6,705 nt of DNA from Anaerolineales bacterium UBA2029 (GTDB taxonomy: Bacteria > Chloroflexota > Anaerolineae > Aggregatilineales > Aggregatilineaceae), in the NCBI GenBank assembly GCA_002332795.1, contig DDBP01000293.1, forward strand, positions 1 to 6,705, given 5' to 3'. How positions within the stretch are numbered: the first letter of the stretch is position 1; the number at the start of each line of letters is the position of its first letter. Under the pieces are notes generated by a model. It did not search any database, was not told where the DNA came from, and saw only the letters and a program-made list of their open reading frames with translations. Below are positions 1-6,705 of this stretch, one piece after another. The position numbers were made by a program, and so were the translations under genes.

Positions 1-2
1 TT

Positions 3-28
3 CATAACAGCCTCTAGAGCGTGTTATG
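3..28. promoter_or_regulatory. Dyad-symmetric, operator-like site
   Basis: The outer arms CATAACA (3-9) and TGTTATG (22-28) are perfect reverse complements. They flank an eight-base palindrome, CTCTAGAG (12-19), with the same centre of symmetry (15.5). Only the two base pairs between outer and inner arms break the symmetry. Two nested palindromes on one axis look like a binding site for a dimeric regulator. No T-run follows on the right, so an intrinsic terminator reading rightward is unlikely. The site lies about 70 bases upstream of the presumed lepA -10 box and could equally belong to a gene left of the window. The regulator is unknown. Confidence 0.4.
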
Positions 29-73
29 CAGTCACTGACAACCTTTGCACGCGCCCCTTTGGGTGAAAATGCC

Positions 74-102
74 TGTCCAAGCAGAGTCAGATAGGCTATA
101 CT
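74..102 (+). promoter_or_regulatory. Possible lepA promoter
   Basis: TATACT at 97-102 matches five of six bases of the -10 consensus TATAAT. The hexamer 17 bases upstream (TGTCCA, 74-79) matches TTGACA at only three positions, so the -35 is weak. Transcription would start near 109, leaving a leader of about 55 nt before ATG 164, or about 15 nt before the alternative GTG 125. An upstream gene could also read through into lepA. Confidence 0.35.
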
Positions 103-163
103 GGGAACAGGGGGCATACCCTTTGTGCGTCCAGTCAGCGCAACAGCGCAACCGACCCAACTC

Positions 164-1975
164 ATGGACAAGACCAAAATCCGCAATTTCTCCATCATCG
201 CGCATATTGATCACGGCAAAAGCACGCTGGCGGACCGGATGCTTCAGTTGACGGGCACCATCTCCGAACGGGAGATGCAGGAGCAGGTGCTCGACGATAT
301 GGAGCTGGAGCGCGAGCGCGGCGTGACCATCAAGGCGTCGGCGGTGCGCATGTTGTACACGGCCCAGGACGGCGAAACCTATGAGATGAACCTGATTGAC
401 ACGCCGGGGCATGTGGACTTTTCGTACGAAGTCAGCCGGGCGCTGCAGGCGTGCGAGGGCGCGGTGCTGGTGGTGGATGCCACACAGGGGATCGAGGCGC
501 AGACTCTGGCGAACCTGTACATGGCGCTGGAGCAAGACCTGGAGATCGTGGCCGTGGTCAACAAGATTGACCTGCCCGCGGCCCGCCCGGACGAGGTGGC
601 GCAGGAGATCGAAGACCTGATCGGCATAGACGCGGCGGATGTGGTGCAGGTCAGCGCCAAGACCGGGCAGAATGTGCAACAGGTGCTGGAGACGATCGTT
701 GAGCGCGTTCCTCCCCCCAAAGGCGACGAGAATGCTCCGGCGCGCGCGCTGATCTTCGACAGCCATTACGACTCTTACAAAGGCGTGATCGCCTACGTGC
801 GCCTGGTGGACGGCGTCATCCGCAAGACGGATATGCTGCGGCTGATGTCTACGGGCGCACTCGTTGAGCCGGTGGAGATCGGCGTCTTCAGCCCCGGCAT
901 GAAGCCGGTAGAGTCGCTCTCGGCAGGGGAGGTGGGCTACATCGCGACCGGCCTGAAGACAGTCCGCGAGTGTCGCGTGGGCGATACCATCACCCTGGCG
1001 CAGGGTGGCGCAGAAGAGCCTCTGCCGGGCTACAAACAAGCCAAGCCGATGGTCTTCGCCGGCTTCTACCCGTCGGATAATGACGACTACAACGACCTGC
1101 GCGACGCTCTGGAAAAGCTGCAACTCAACGATGCATCGCTGGTCTTCCAGCCGGAGACCTCGCAGGCGCTCAACTTCGGCTTCCGGGTGGGGTTCCTGGG
1201 GCTGTTTCATATGGAGATCGTGCAGGAGCGGCTGGAACGCGAATATGGCCTGGATATCGTGGCCACTTCGCCCAGCGTGGAGTACCAGGTGGTGCTGCGC
1301 AATGGCGAGACGATCACCATTCACAGCCCTTCAGAGTTGCCGGACGAAAGCGCCATCGCGGAAATCCGCGAGCCGTGGATGGTCATCGAAATCTTCACGC
1401 CGGAGGAGTTCATCGGGCCGATCATGGACCTGGTCACTGGCAAACGCGGCGAGTACATCAGCATGGAATATCTGGATACCAAGCGCGTCCAACTGAAGTA
1501 CAAGATACCGCTGGCCGAGTTGATCGTGGATTTCTATGACCGGCTGAAGTCCATCACGCGGGGCTATGCCAGCCTGGACTATCACTTCGATGGCTACCGG
1601 CCAGAGAAGCTGGTGAAGCTGGAAGTGCTGGTCAACAAGCAGCCGGTAGATGCGCTGGCGCTGATCGTGCACGAGACAGAGGCTTTTCACAAAGGACAGC
1701 GGCTGGTTTCCAAGCTCAAACGTCTCATTCCCCGTCAGCTCTACGAAGTGCCCATTCAGGCCGCGGTGGGTAAGCGTGTGGTCAGCCGGGCCAATATCAA
1801 GGCGCTGCGCAAAGACGTGCTGGCCAAATGCTACGGCGGCGACGTGACGCGCAAGAAGAAGTTGCTGGAAAAGCAGAAAAGGGGCAAGAAGCGCTTGAAG
1901 ATGATCGGCAACGTCGAAGTTCCCCAGGAAGCGTTTATGGCTGTGCTGAGGCTAGACGACGATGATGAGCAATGA
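164..1975 (+). CDS. lepA: Elongation factor 4 (LepA), ribosome-associated translational GTPase
   Basis: This is a 603-residue LepA/EF4, the normal length for the family. EF4 binds the ribosome, hydrolyses GTP, and is linked to back-translocation or to ribosome biogenesis and elongation under stress. The GTPase motifs are all present: P-loop AHIDHGKS (13-20), ERGVTIK switch I (51-57), DTPGH (79-83), NKID (133-136) and SAK (164-166). The EF-G-like domains follow, then the LepA-specific C-terminal domain with its lysine-rich stretch (about 563-578) and the GNVEVPQEAFMAVLRLD ending. ATG 164 is chosen because MDKTKIRNFSIIAHIDHGKST aligns with the N-terminus of known LepA proteins. It has no clear Shine-Dalgarno. 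An in-frame GTG at 125 would add 13 residues and has AGGGGG (109-114) ten bases upstream, so the true start may be 125. The 3' end overlaps the next gene by 14 bases. The identification is secure. Confidence 0.98.
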   Translation: MDKTKIRNFSIIAHIDHGKSTLADRMLQLTGTISEREMQEQVLDDMELERERGVTIKASAVRMLYTAQDGETYEMNLIDTPGHVDFSYEVSRALQACEGAVLVVDATQGIEAQTLANLYMALEQDLEIVAVVNKIDLPAARPDEVAQEIEDLIGIDAADVVQVSAKTGQNVQQVLETIVERVPPPKGDENAPARALIFDSHYDSYKGVIAYVRLVDGVIRKTDMLRLMSTGALVEPVEIGVFSPGMKPVESLSAGEVGYIATGLKTVRECRVGDTITLAQGGAEEPLPGYKQAKPMVFAGFYPSDNDDYNDLRDALEKLQLNDASLVFQPETSQALNFGFRVGFLGLFHMEIVQERLEREYGLDIVATSPSVEYQVVLRNGETITIHSPSELPDESAIAEIREPWMVIEIFTPEEFIGPIMDLVTGKRGEYISMEYLDTKRVQLKYKIPLAELIVDFYDRLKSITRGYASLDYHFDGYRPEKLVKLEVLVNKQPVDALALIVHETEAFHKGQRLVSKLKRLIPRQLYEVPIQAAVGKRVVSRANIKALRKDVLAKCYGGDVTRKKKLLEKQKRGKKRLKMIGNVEVPQEAFMAVLRLDDDDEQ

Positions 1976-2552
1976 CAACACCCTCCCCCCTGTACCGCAG
2001 CGTGTCGAGAGTCAGCGCCTGCTGATTCGCCCATCTACCCGCGCCGATGCGCCCTACCTGAAGCGATGGTGGAACGATCCTCAGGTGACGACCCCTGGCG
2101 GAAACCAGGCCGGTATGCAATACGACGACGACGACATGGAGACCTGGTTTCGCCGTTACGTGGACGGGCGCGCGCACAGCACCCATTTCGTCATCTGCCT
2201 GCGCGAGCCGACGGAACAGCCGATCGGGGAATTCTATATTGCCAGCGACGACCGCCCCGGCTGTGTGGGCTGTGCGCTGATCATCGGTGAGCCGTCGTTG
2301 TGGGGCAAGGGCTATGGCAGCGAAGCGCTGGCTGCTTATGCCGAAGCGCTTTTTGCCACCGGCACCTGCGAGGCGATCCGCATTGACATGCGCGTAGACA
2401 ATGTGGCGGCGCAGCGCATGGCCAGAAAAGTGGGCTTCGCTGTCGAGCACGTGTGGGCCAACGGGCAGTTCCAGACGATGCTGCTCTCGCGGGCAGCATT
2501 CGAACTGCACAAGGTACGCCAGGCGGAGATCGCTGCCGGTCTGCGCCGTTGA
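1962..2552 (+). CDS. GNAT-family N-acetyltransferase (RimJ/RimL-like)
   Basis: This is a 196-residue single-domain GNAT acetyltransferase, which would move an acetyl group from acetyl-CoA to an amine. The N-terminal RLLIRPSTRADAPYLKRWWNDP stretch (about 19-40) is typical of the RimJ/RimL branch (Acetyltransf_3), followed by a beta strand around 86-93 (QPIGEFYI). The acetyl-CoA pyrophosphate loop is WGKGYGSEA (114-122). Motif B with the conserved Asn is VDNVAAQRMARKVGFAVE (145-162). Substrate cannot be told from sequence; protein N-termini, polyamines and small molecules are all used in this branch. The gene starts inside the lepA 3' end with ATGATG (1962 or 1965) and a weak GAGG (1948-1951), which suggests co-transcription and translational coupling with lepA. 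It ends 25 bases from the converging gene. No signal peptide or membrane segment is seen. Confidence 0.9.
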   Translation: MMSNDNTLPPVPQRVESQRLLIRPSTRADAPYLKRWWNDPQVTTPGGNQAGMQYDDDDMETWFRRYVDGRAHSTHFVICLREPTEQPIGEFYIASDDRPGCVGCALIIGEPSLWGKGYGSEALAAYAEALFATGTCEAIRIDMRVDNVAAQRMARKVGFAVEHVWANGQFQTMLLSRAAFELHKVRQAEIAAGLRR

Positions 2553-2577
2553 GCGGCGGCCTGTGCTTCGATCCAGA

Positions 2578-3195
2578 CTACTTTGCTACCCAGGCGGCTG
2601 TCGCCAGCCAGCGTTCTATAGTTGCGCGCAGAGGGACGGGCAACAGTCCGGCCTGGACAAACGAGTCGAGCAGAGCGGGCAATACCATCAGGCAGCGCAC
2701 CTGATAACCGGTTGTTTCCAGGCGTCCTCGCCCGCCGATCCCCAGATCAAACGTTGCCAGTACTGTATGCACTTCCAGGCCGGTGTGACCGCCCAGGGCA
2801 ATCAACCGTTCTGCCTGGTCGGCAGTGGCCAGCACGTCAGTCAGTAGCAGAGTAGGGTGGCCTACGTCGTAAGCGCCTTCGATGGCGAAGGCGGCGGGGC
2901 GGTCGTGTGCGCCTTCAAGAGCATAGGTCATAGGCAGGCCGGTGTGAAGACTGAGCGCCGTGCCCAGGGGAATGGCCGCCGGAGTGCTGAGCAGCCGCTC
3001 GGCGTGCAGTCCGTCGAGCAGGACGGCGAGCGCCGTAGCAACCTCGTGCAGCAGCACCGGATAGGACGGGAGCCAGCGCAAACGCACCTGCACCGGCCAG
3101 AACGATCCGTCCGGCTGCGCGAAACGCCCGAACTGAATCAGGCCAGCTTCGGCCAGCCGCAGTGCCAGCGCAACGGAGGGTTCGGCTTCGATCAT
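2578..3195 (-). CDS. Orotate phosphoribosyltransferase-like protein with degenerate PRPP site
   Basis: This 205-residue protein has the overall layout of type I phosphoribosyltransferases of the PyrE group. The N-terminal part (about 8-60) matches the orotate PRTase opening: LAEAGLIQFGRFAQPDGSFWP, then a SYPVLL helix. AAIPLGTALSLHTGLPMTY (73-91) corresponds to the GIPLA helix, and ATFDLGIGGRGRLETTGY (147-164) to the late strand. Key catalytic parts are altered. The PRPP loop, normally hydrophobic-DD-V-x-TTG, reads LLLTDVLATAD (116-126), so the first acid is Thr119 and the glycine is gone. The flexible-loop region reads YALEGAHDRPAAFAIEGAYD (91-110), where lysines (RKExKxHG) are expected. It is probably not an active orotate PRTase; a regulatory or ligand-binding role is possible. 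ATG 3195 overlaps the cinA-like stop as ATGA, and with no Shine-Dalgarno visible, translation is probably coupled. Confidence 0.75.
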   Translation of the reverse strand: MIEAEPSVALALRLAEAGLIQFGRFAQPDGSFWPVQVRLRWLPSYPVLLHEVATALAVLLDGLHAERLLSTPAAIPLGTALSLHTGLPMTYALEGAHDRPAAFAIEGAYDVGHPTLLLTDVLATADQAERLIALGGHTGLEVHTVLATFDLGIGGRGRLETTGYQVRCLMVLPALLDSFVQAGLLPVPLRATIERWLATAAWVAK

Positions 3196-4391
3196 GGGTG
3201 GTATTCGCGCACCAGTTGCCAGGCCATGCCGATGGCCCAGGTGCTGGCCCAGGCGGGCGCTTCGACCAGCGCGCCGCCGAATTTGTAGCGGCGGATGCGC
3301 TCGCGCTCGCCCAGCACGGCGGCAATACCTGTGCCCGTGTCGTCCGTGACATAGGCGATCGCCACGTCTGCGCCAGTGGTGGCGAGAGCATGGCGGGCGG
3401 CCAGGCGGGCCAGTTCGCCGAAATCGGGCGGCTCTGGCATGGTGTCCGCAGTCAGGCCCAGGCGGGTCAACAACTCGGCCAGGGTGGGGGTAAACAGGCG
3501 TGCGCGCACCAGATCGCTATCGGGAAAGCGGCGGGCGAAGGAATCATCGGGCGGCCCTGCATAGCTGACGGCCAGGGTCAGGCCCCGTTCGCGCAGCAGC
3601 GCCATGAACACATCTTCCAGGCGATCCTGGTTGATGCCGAAGATATACTTGCCCAGACGTTCGCGGATGATGGCCTCGGCCTGCGCGATGAGTGCGTCGG
3701 CCTCGGCTTCGGTGTCGGCGCGGGCGGTGATGCGTATATCGGTCTGCCCGGTGTGAGCGGCCAGGCCGACGGTGGGATTGCTCCAGGTCTCCAGGTCGGC
3801 GATCTGCGCGTCAATCATGCTTTCGCCGATGCTGGCGGTGCGTAAGACACGGGCCTTGATGATGCCTTTGCCGCCGGAGCGTTCGCGCAGATAGGGGATG
3901 ACCGTCTGCGCCAGGATATCTTTCATCTCGCGCGGTACGCCGGGCAGGCTGATGACAATGCCCTGCTCTGTCTCGACGATGAAACAGGGGGCTGTGCCCA
4001 GCCGGTTGGTGATGGGCGTGGCTCCGGCAGGGATGTATGCCTGCACGCGGTTGTTTTCGCTCATTGGCGCGCCGAGTTGTTCGAAGCGCTCACGGATCTG
4101 TTCGAACAGATCGGGGCGGAACTCCAGGGGGCGATTGGTGGCCAGCGCCACACCCTCACGGGTCATGTCGTCTACAGTGGGGCCGAGGCCGCCGGTGGTG
4201 ATGACCACGTCGGAGCGCGACAACGCTGTGCGGATAGCCGCGGCGATGCGCTCTTTGTTATCGCCCACAGTGGTGAGATAATAGACGTTGACACCGATGT
4301 CGCGTAGCTGACGGGTGATATAGGCAGAGTTGGTATCCACGATCTCGCCGAGCAGCAGTTCGGTGCCGATGGTGACGATCTCCGCGTTCAT
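3192..4391 (-). CDS. cinA: CinA-like protein: intact COG1058 domain, degenerate NMN-amidase domain
   Basis: This 399-residue protein has the CinA domain order. Residues 1-170 form the MoCF/COG1058 domain: EIVTIGTELLLGEIVDTNS (4-22), TTGGLGPTVDDMT (65-77) and SLPGVPREM (148-156). In related proteins this domain acts on ADP-ribose or other pyrophosphates. A linker domain (about 175-255) carries the TASIGES turn and the HTGQTDIRITA strand. The C-terminal region (about 256-399) aligns with PncC, the nicotinamide-mononucleotide amidase that recycles NMN to NaMN. There the catalytic AESCTGG is replaced by VSYAGPP (275-281) and the TGIAGP loop by VTDDTGTG (348-355). The amidase is therefore probably dead. 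ATG 4391 is chosen because MNAEIVTIGTELL matches CinA N-termini; AGGAG (4404-4408 read on the minus strand) lies 12 bases upstream. Translation is probably coupled to the downstream phosphoribosyltransferase-like gene. The family call is secure; the present activity is uncertain. Confidence 0.9.
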   Translation of the reverse strand: MNAEIVTIGTELLLGEIVDTNSAYITRQLRDIGVNVYYLTTVGDNKERIAAAIRTALSRSDVVITTGGLGPTVDDMTREGVALATNRPLEFRPDLFEQIRERFEQLGAPMSENNRVQAYIPAGATPITNRLGTAPCFIVETEQGIVISLPGVPREMKDILAQTVIPYLRERSGGKGIIKARVLRTASIGESMIDAQIADLETWSNPTVGLAAHTGQTDIRITARADTEAEADALIAQAEAIIRERLGKYIFGINQDRLEDVFMALLRERGLTLAVSYAGPPDDSFARRFPDSDLVRARLFTPTLAELLTRLGLTADTMPEPPDFGELARLAARHALATTGADVAIAYVTDDTGTGIAAVLGERERIRRYKFGGALVEAPAWASTWAIGMAWQLVREYHP

Positions 4392-4442
4392 AGAGCGGGT
4401 ACACTCCTGGGACGAGCACTGAAGAAGGAAGGGAGCGAGAGA

Positions 4443-4471
4443 AGTATAACCGCGGAAAAGGCATTGAACAA
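4443..4471 (-). promoter_or_regulatory. Possible promoter of the cinA-like operon
   Basis: On the minus strand TATACT (4448 down to 4443) makes a five-of-six -10 box. TTGTTC (4471 down to 4466) lies 17 bases upstream and matches the -35 consensus at its first three bases. Transcription would begin near 4436, giving a pyrimidine-rich leader of about 45 nt before ATG 4391. The -35 shares bases with the -35 of the divergent rpoC promoter. Confidence 0.4.
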
Positions 4472-4492
4472 GCGCGACAAGTCTGCTATAAT
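4464..4492 (+). promoter_or_regulatory. rpoC promoter with extended -10
   Basis: A perfect TATAAT lies at 4487-4492, preceded by TGC (4484-4486), which makes an extended -10. TTGAAC (4464-4469) is a four-of-six -35 at exactly 17 bases. This is the best sigma-70/SigA-type promoter in the window. Transcription should start near 4499, about 318 bases before the rpoC start codon. The -35 overlaps the -35 of the leftward cinA promoter. Confidence 0.7.
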
Positions 4493-4500
4493 CAGGCTTT

Positions 4501-4536
4501 GGCACGCGCTACAAGCCGTGCCTGAGGATTCAGGCA
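4501..4536 (+). promoter_or_regulatory. Two mutually exclusive hairpins at the 5' end of the rpoC leader
   Basis: GGCACG (4501-4506) pairs with CGTGCC (4517-4522), a six-base stem at the very 5' end of the predicted transcript. TGCCTGA (4519-4525) pairs perfectly with TCAGGCA (4530-4536) across a GGAT loop. The two stems share TGCC 4519-4522, so only one can form fully. A second copy of GGCACG at 4549-4554 could also pair with CGTGCC. Confidence 0.4.
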
Positions 4537-4652
4537 GAGCATCACCGCGGCACGTTTCTCTGGCATCTGGCGCACAACAGGAAACCTGCTGCACGGGCCC
4601 GCAGGTTGGGTAGAGCGGAACAGGTCGGCGAAGTGGATTTTCACCCCAGCCT

Positions 4653-4682
4653 ATGATGCGGGATAACATGGGGAAGCGCTGA
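4653..4682 (+). CDS. Possible nine-codon leader peptide (MMRDNMGKR)
   Basis: Two adjacent ATGs open a nine-codon frame that ends with TGA at 4680-4682. The stop codon lies inside the left arm of the terminator-like hairpin (4675-4701). A ribosome here would cover that arm and could stop the hairpin forming. No Shine-Dalgarno is visible before the ATG, no run of one amino acid is present, and a frame this short can arise by chance. It is listed because of its exact position. Confidence 0.2.
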   Translation: MMRDNMGKR

Positions 4683-4711
4683 AACAATCGTTTCATGCGC
4701 TGTTTTTGCTT
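4675..4711 (+). terminator. Intrinsic-terminator-like hairpin in the rpoC leader (candidate attenuator)
   Basis: AGCGC-TGAAAC (4675-4685) pairs with GTTTCA (4690-4695) and, after one bulged T, with GCGCT (4697-4701). This gives an 11-pair stem with an AATC loop. TGTTTTTGCTT follows (4701-4711), with five consecutive T. It lies about 200 nt into the predicted transcript and over 100 bases before rpoC, with no gene immediately upstream on this strand that would need ending. It would therefore act as an attenuator on rpoC. The stem's outer part is GC-rich but the T-run is short, so termination may be partial. Confidence 0.5.
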
Positions 4712-4747
4712 GTTGCCAGAAGGGTGTGGCCGGCACCCGCTGGCAAC
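4712..4747 (+). promoter_or_regulatory. Strong hairpin after the attenuator
   Basis: GTTGCCAG (4712-4719) and CTGGCAAC (4740-4747) are a perfect eight-base inverted repeat. Inside it GGGTG (4722-4726) pairs with CACCC (4734-4738), extending the stem to about 13 pairs around a small internal loop. No T-run follows, so it is not a terminator. It begins right at the end of the preceding T-rich stretch and may be a stability element, a pause site or part of a larger leader fold. Confidence 0.4.
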
Positions 4748-4803
4748 CGGAACCAGCATGTGAGCGCACTCACGCCAGTTTAGGACCCGTAACCGAAGCG
4801 CAC

Positions 4804-4810
4804 AGGAGGG
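4804..4810 (+). promoter_or_regulatory. rpoC ribosome-binding site, deciding a TTG start
   Basis: AGGAGGG lies six bases before TTG 4817. It is the strongest Shine-Dalgarno in the window. The frame is closed upstream by TAA at 4790-4792, with no ATG or GTG between, so TTG is the only workable start. Confidence 0.85.
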
Positions 4811-4816
4811 CACGCC

Positions 4817-6705
<1,889 letters not shown>

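Larger units (their letters stand above)
4499..4816 (+). promoter_or_regulatory. Long structured 5' leader of rpoC
   Basis: This is the stretch between the predicted rpoC transcription start and TTG 4817. It holds no gene of normal size but many inverted repeats: GGCACG/CGTGCC (4501-4522), TGCCTGA/TCAGGCA (4519-4536), CAGAG/CTCTG (4535-4562), AACCTGC/GCAGGTT (4583-4607), CCCCA/TGGGG (4644-4673), a terminator-like hairpin (4675-4701), GTTGCCAG/CTGGCAAC (4712-4747) and GTGAG/CTCAC (4760-4773). Several compete for the same bases, as in attenuators and riboswitches. I do not recognise a named riboswitch, T-box or ribosomal-protein leader motif in it. The regulatory role is inferred from structure and position. 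Confidence 0.5.

Noticed and set aside
32..1324. Long open frame on the minus strand opposite lepA
   Set aside because: It lies wholly antisense to a certain lepA, has low-complexity His/Arg/Leu-rich composition typical of GC-rich antisense frames, and shows no family motif.
2544..2558. Hairpin CGCCG-TTGAG-CGGCG over the GNAT stop codon as a terminator
   Set aside because: The stem is only five pairs with no T-run on either strand. A weak or Rho-dependent end remains possible, but the sequence does not support an intrinsic terminator.
2915..3391. Open frame on the minus strand spanning the cinA/PRTase junction in another frame
   Set aside because: It overlaps two better-supported genes in a different frame, and its Arg/Ala-rich translation has no recognisable domain.
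4595..4655. Possible tRNA, from GGTTGGGTAGAGCGG resembling a D-arm
   Set aside because: No matching acceptor stem, anticodon arm or GGTTCGAATCC T-arm follows at the right spacing.
4499..4711. A free-standing small RNA such as 6S RNA or RNase P RNA ending at the hairpin
   Set aside because: The 5' end pairs locally and not with the 3' end as in 6S RNA, and no RNase P signature was seen. A leader of rpoC is the simpler reading.
4724..4783. 19-codon GTG frame in the rpoC leader behind AGAAGG
   Set aside because: The Shine-Dalgarno-like bases touch the start codon with no spacing, and the frame lies within the strong hairpin. It is likely chance.

Overview
The window is GC-rich bacterial chromosome with tightly packed genes. 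It carries four complete protein genes and the first two-thirds of a fifth: lepA (elongation factor 4), a GNAT acetyltransferase, an orotate-phosphoribosyltransferase-like gene, a cinA-like gene, and the 5' part of rpoC (RNA polymerase beta'). High GC, a TTG start on rpoC and a large coiled-coil insert near the RpoC N-terminus suggest Chloroflexota (perhaps an Anaerolineae-like lineage). That placement is an inference and needs a protein tree.

Layout. Bases 1-163 are upstream DNA holding a dyad-symmetric, operator-like sequence (3-28) and a weak promoter (-10 TATACT at 97-102). lepA and the GNAT gene form a rightward pair overlapping by 14 bases (164-2552). Facing them, and ending only 25 bases away, is a leftward pair: cinA-like (3192-4391), then the phosphoribosyltransferase-like gene (2578-3195), joined by a 4-base ATGA overlap. 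The 425 bases between cinA and rpoC (4392-4816) hold back-to-back promoters that share their -35 region and a roughly 315-nt rpoC leader. The leader is full of inverted repeats and includes an intrinsic-terminator-like hairpin. rpoC starts at TTG 4817 behind a strong Shine-Dalgarno and runs off the right edge inside the catalytic NADFDGD motif.

Functional reading. lepA and rpoC are core translation and transcription genes. The leftward pair is stranger. The CinA-like protein keeps a good N-terminal MoCF/COG1058 domain, but its C-terminal NMN-amidase domain has lost the catalytic serine motif. The partner looks like orotate phosphoribosyltransferase but has lost the usual PRPP-binding acid pair and the flexible-loop lysines. 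Two coupled genes, each related to a nucleotide enzyme and each missing active-site residues, suggest a repurposed pair.

The most interesting points are: (1) the rpoC leader with a possible attenuator and a nine-codon reading frame whose stop lies in the terminator stem; (2) the roughly 190-residue coiled-coil insert in RpoC; (3) rpoC as the head of its own transcription unit instead of following rpoB; and (4) the decayed CinA/OPRT-like pair. No mobile element, CRISPR array, rRNA or tRNA was seen.
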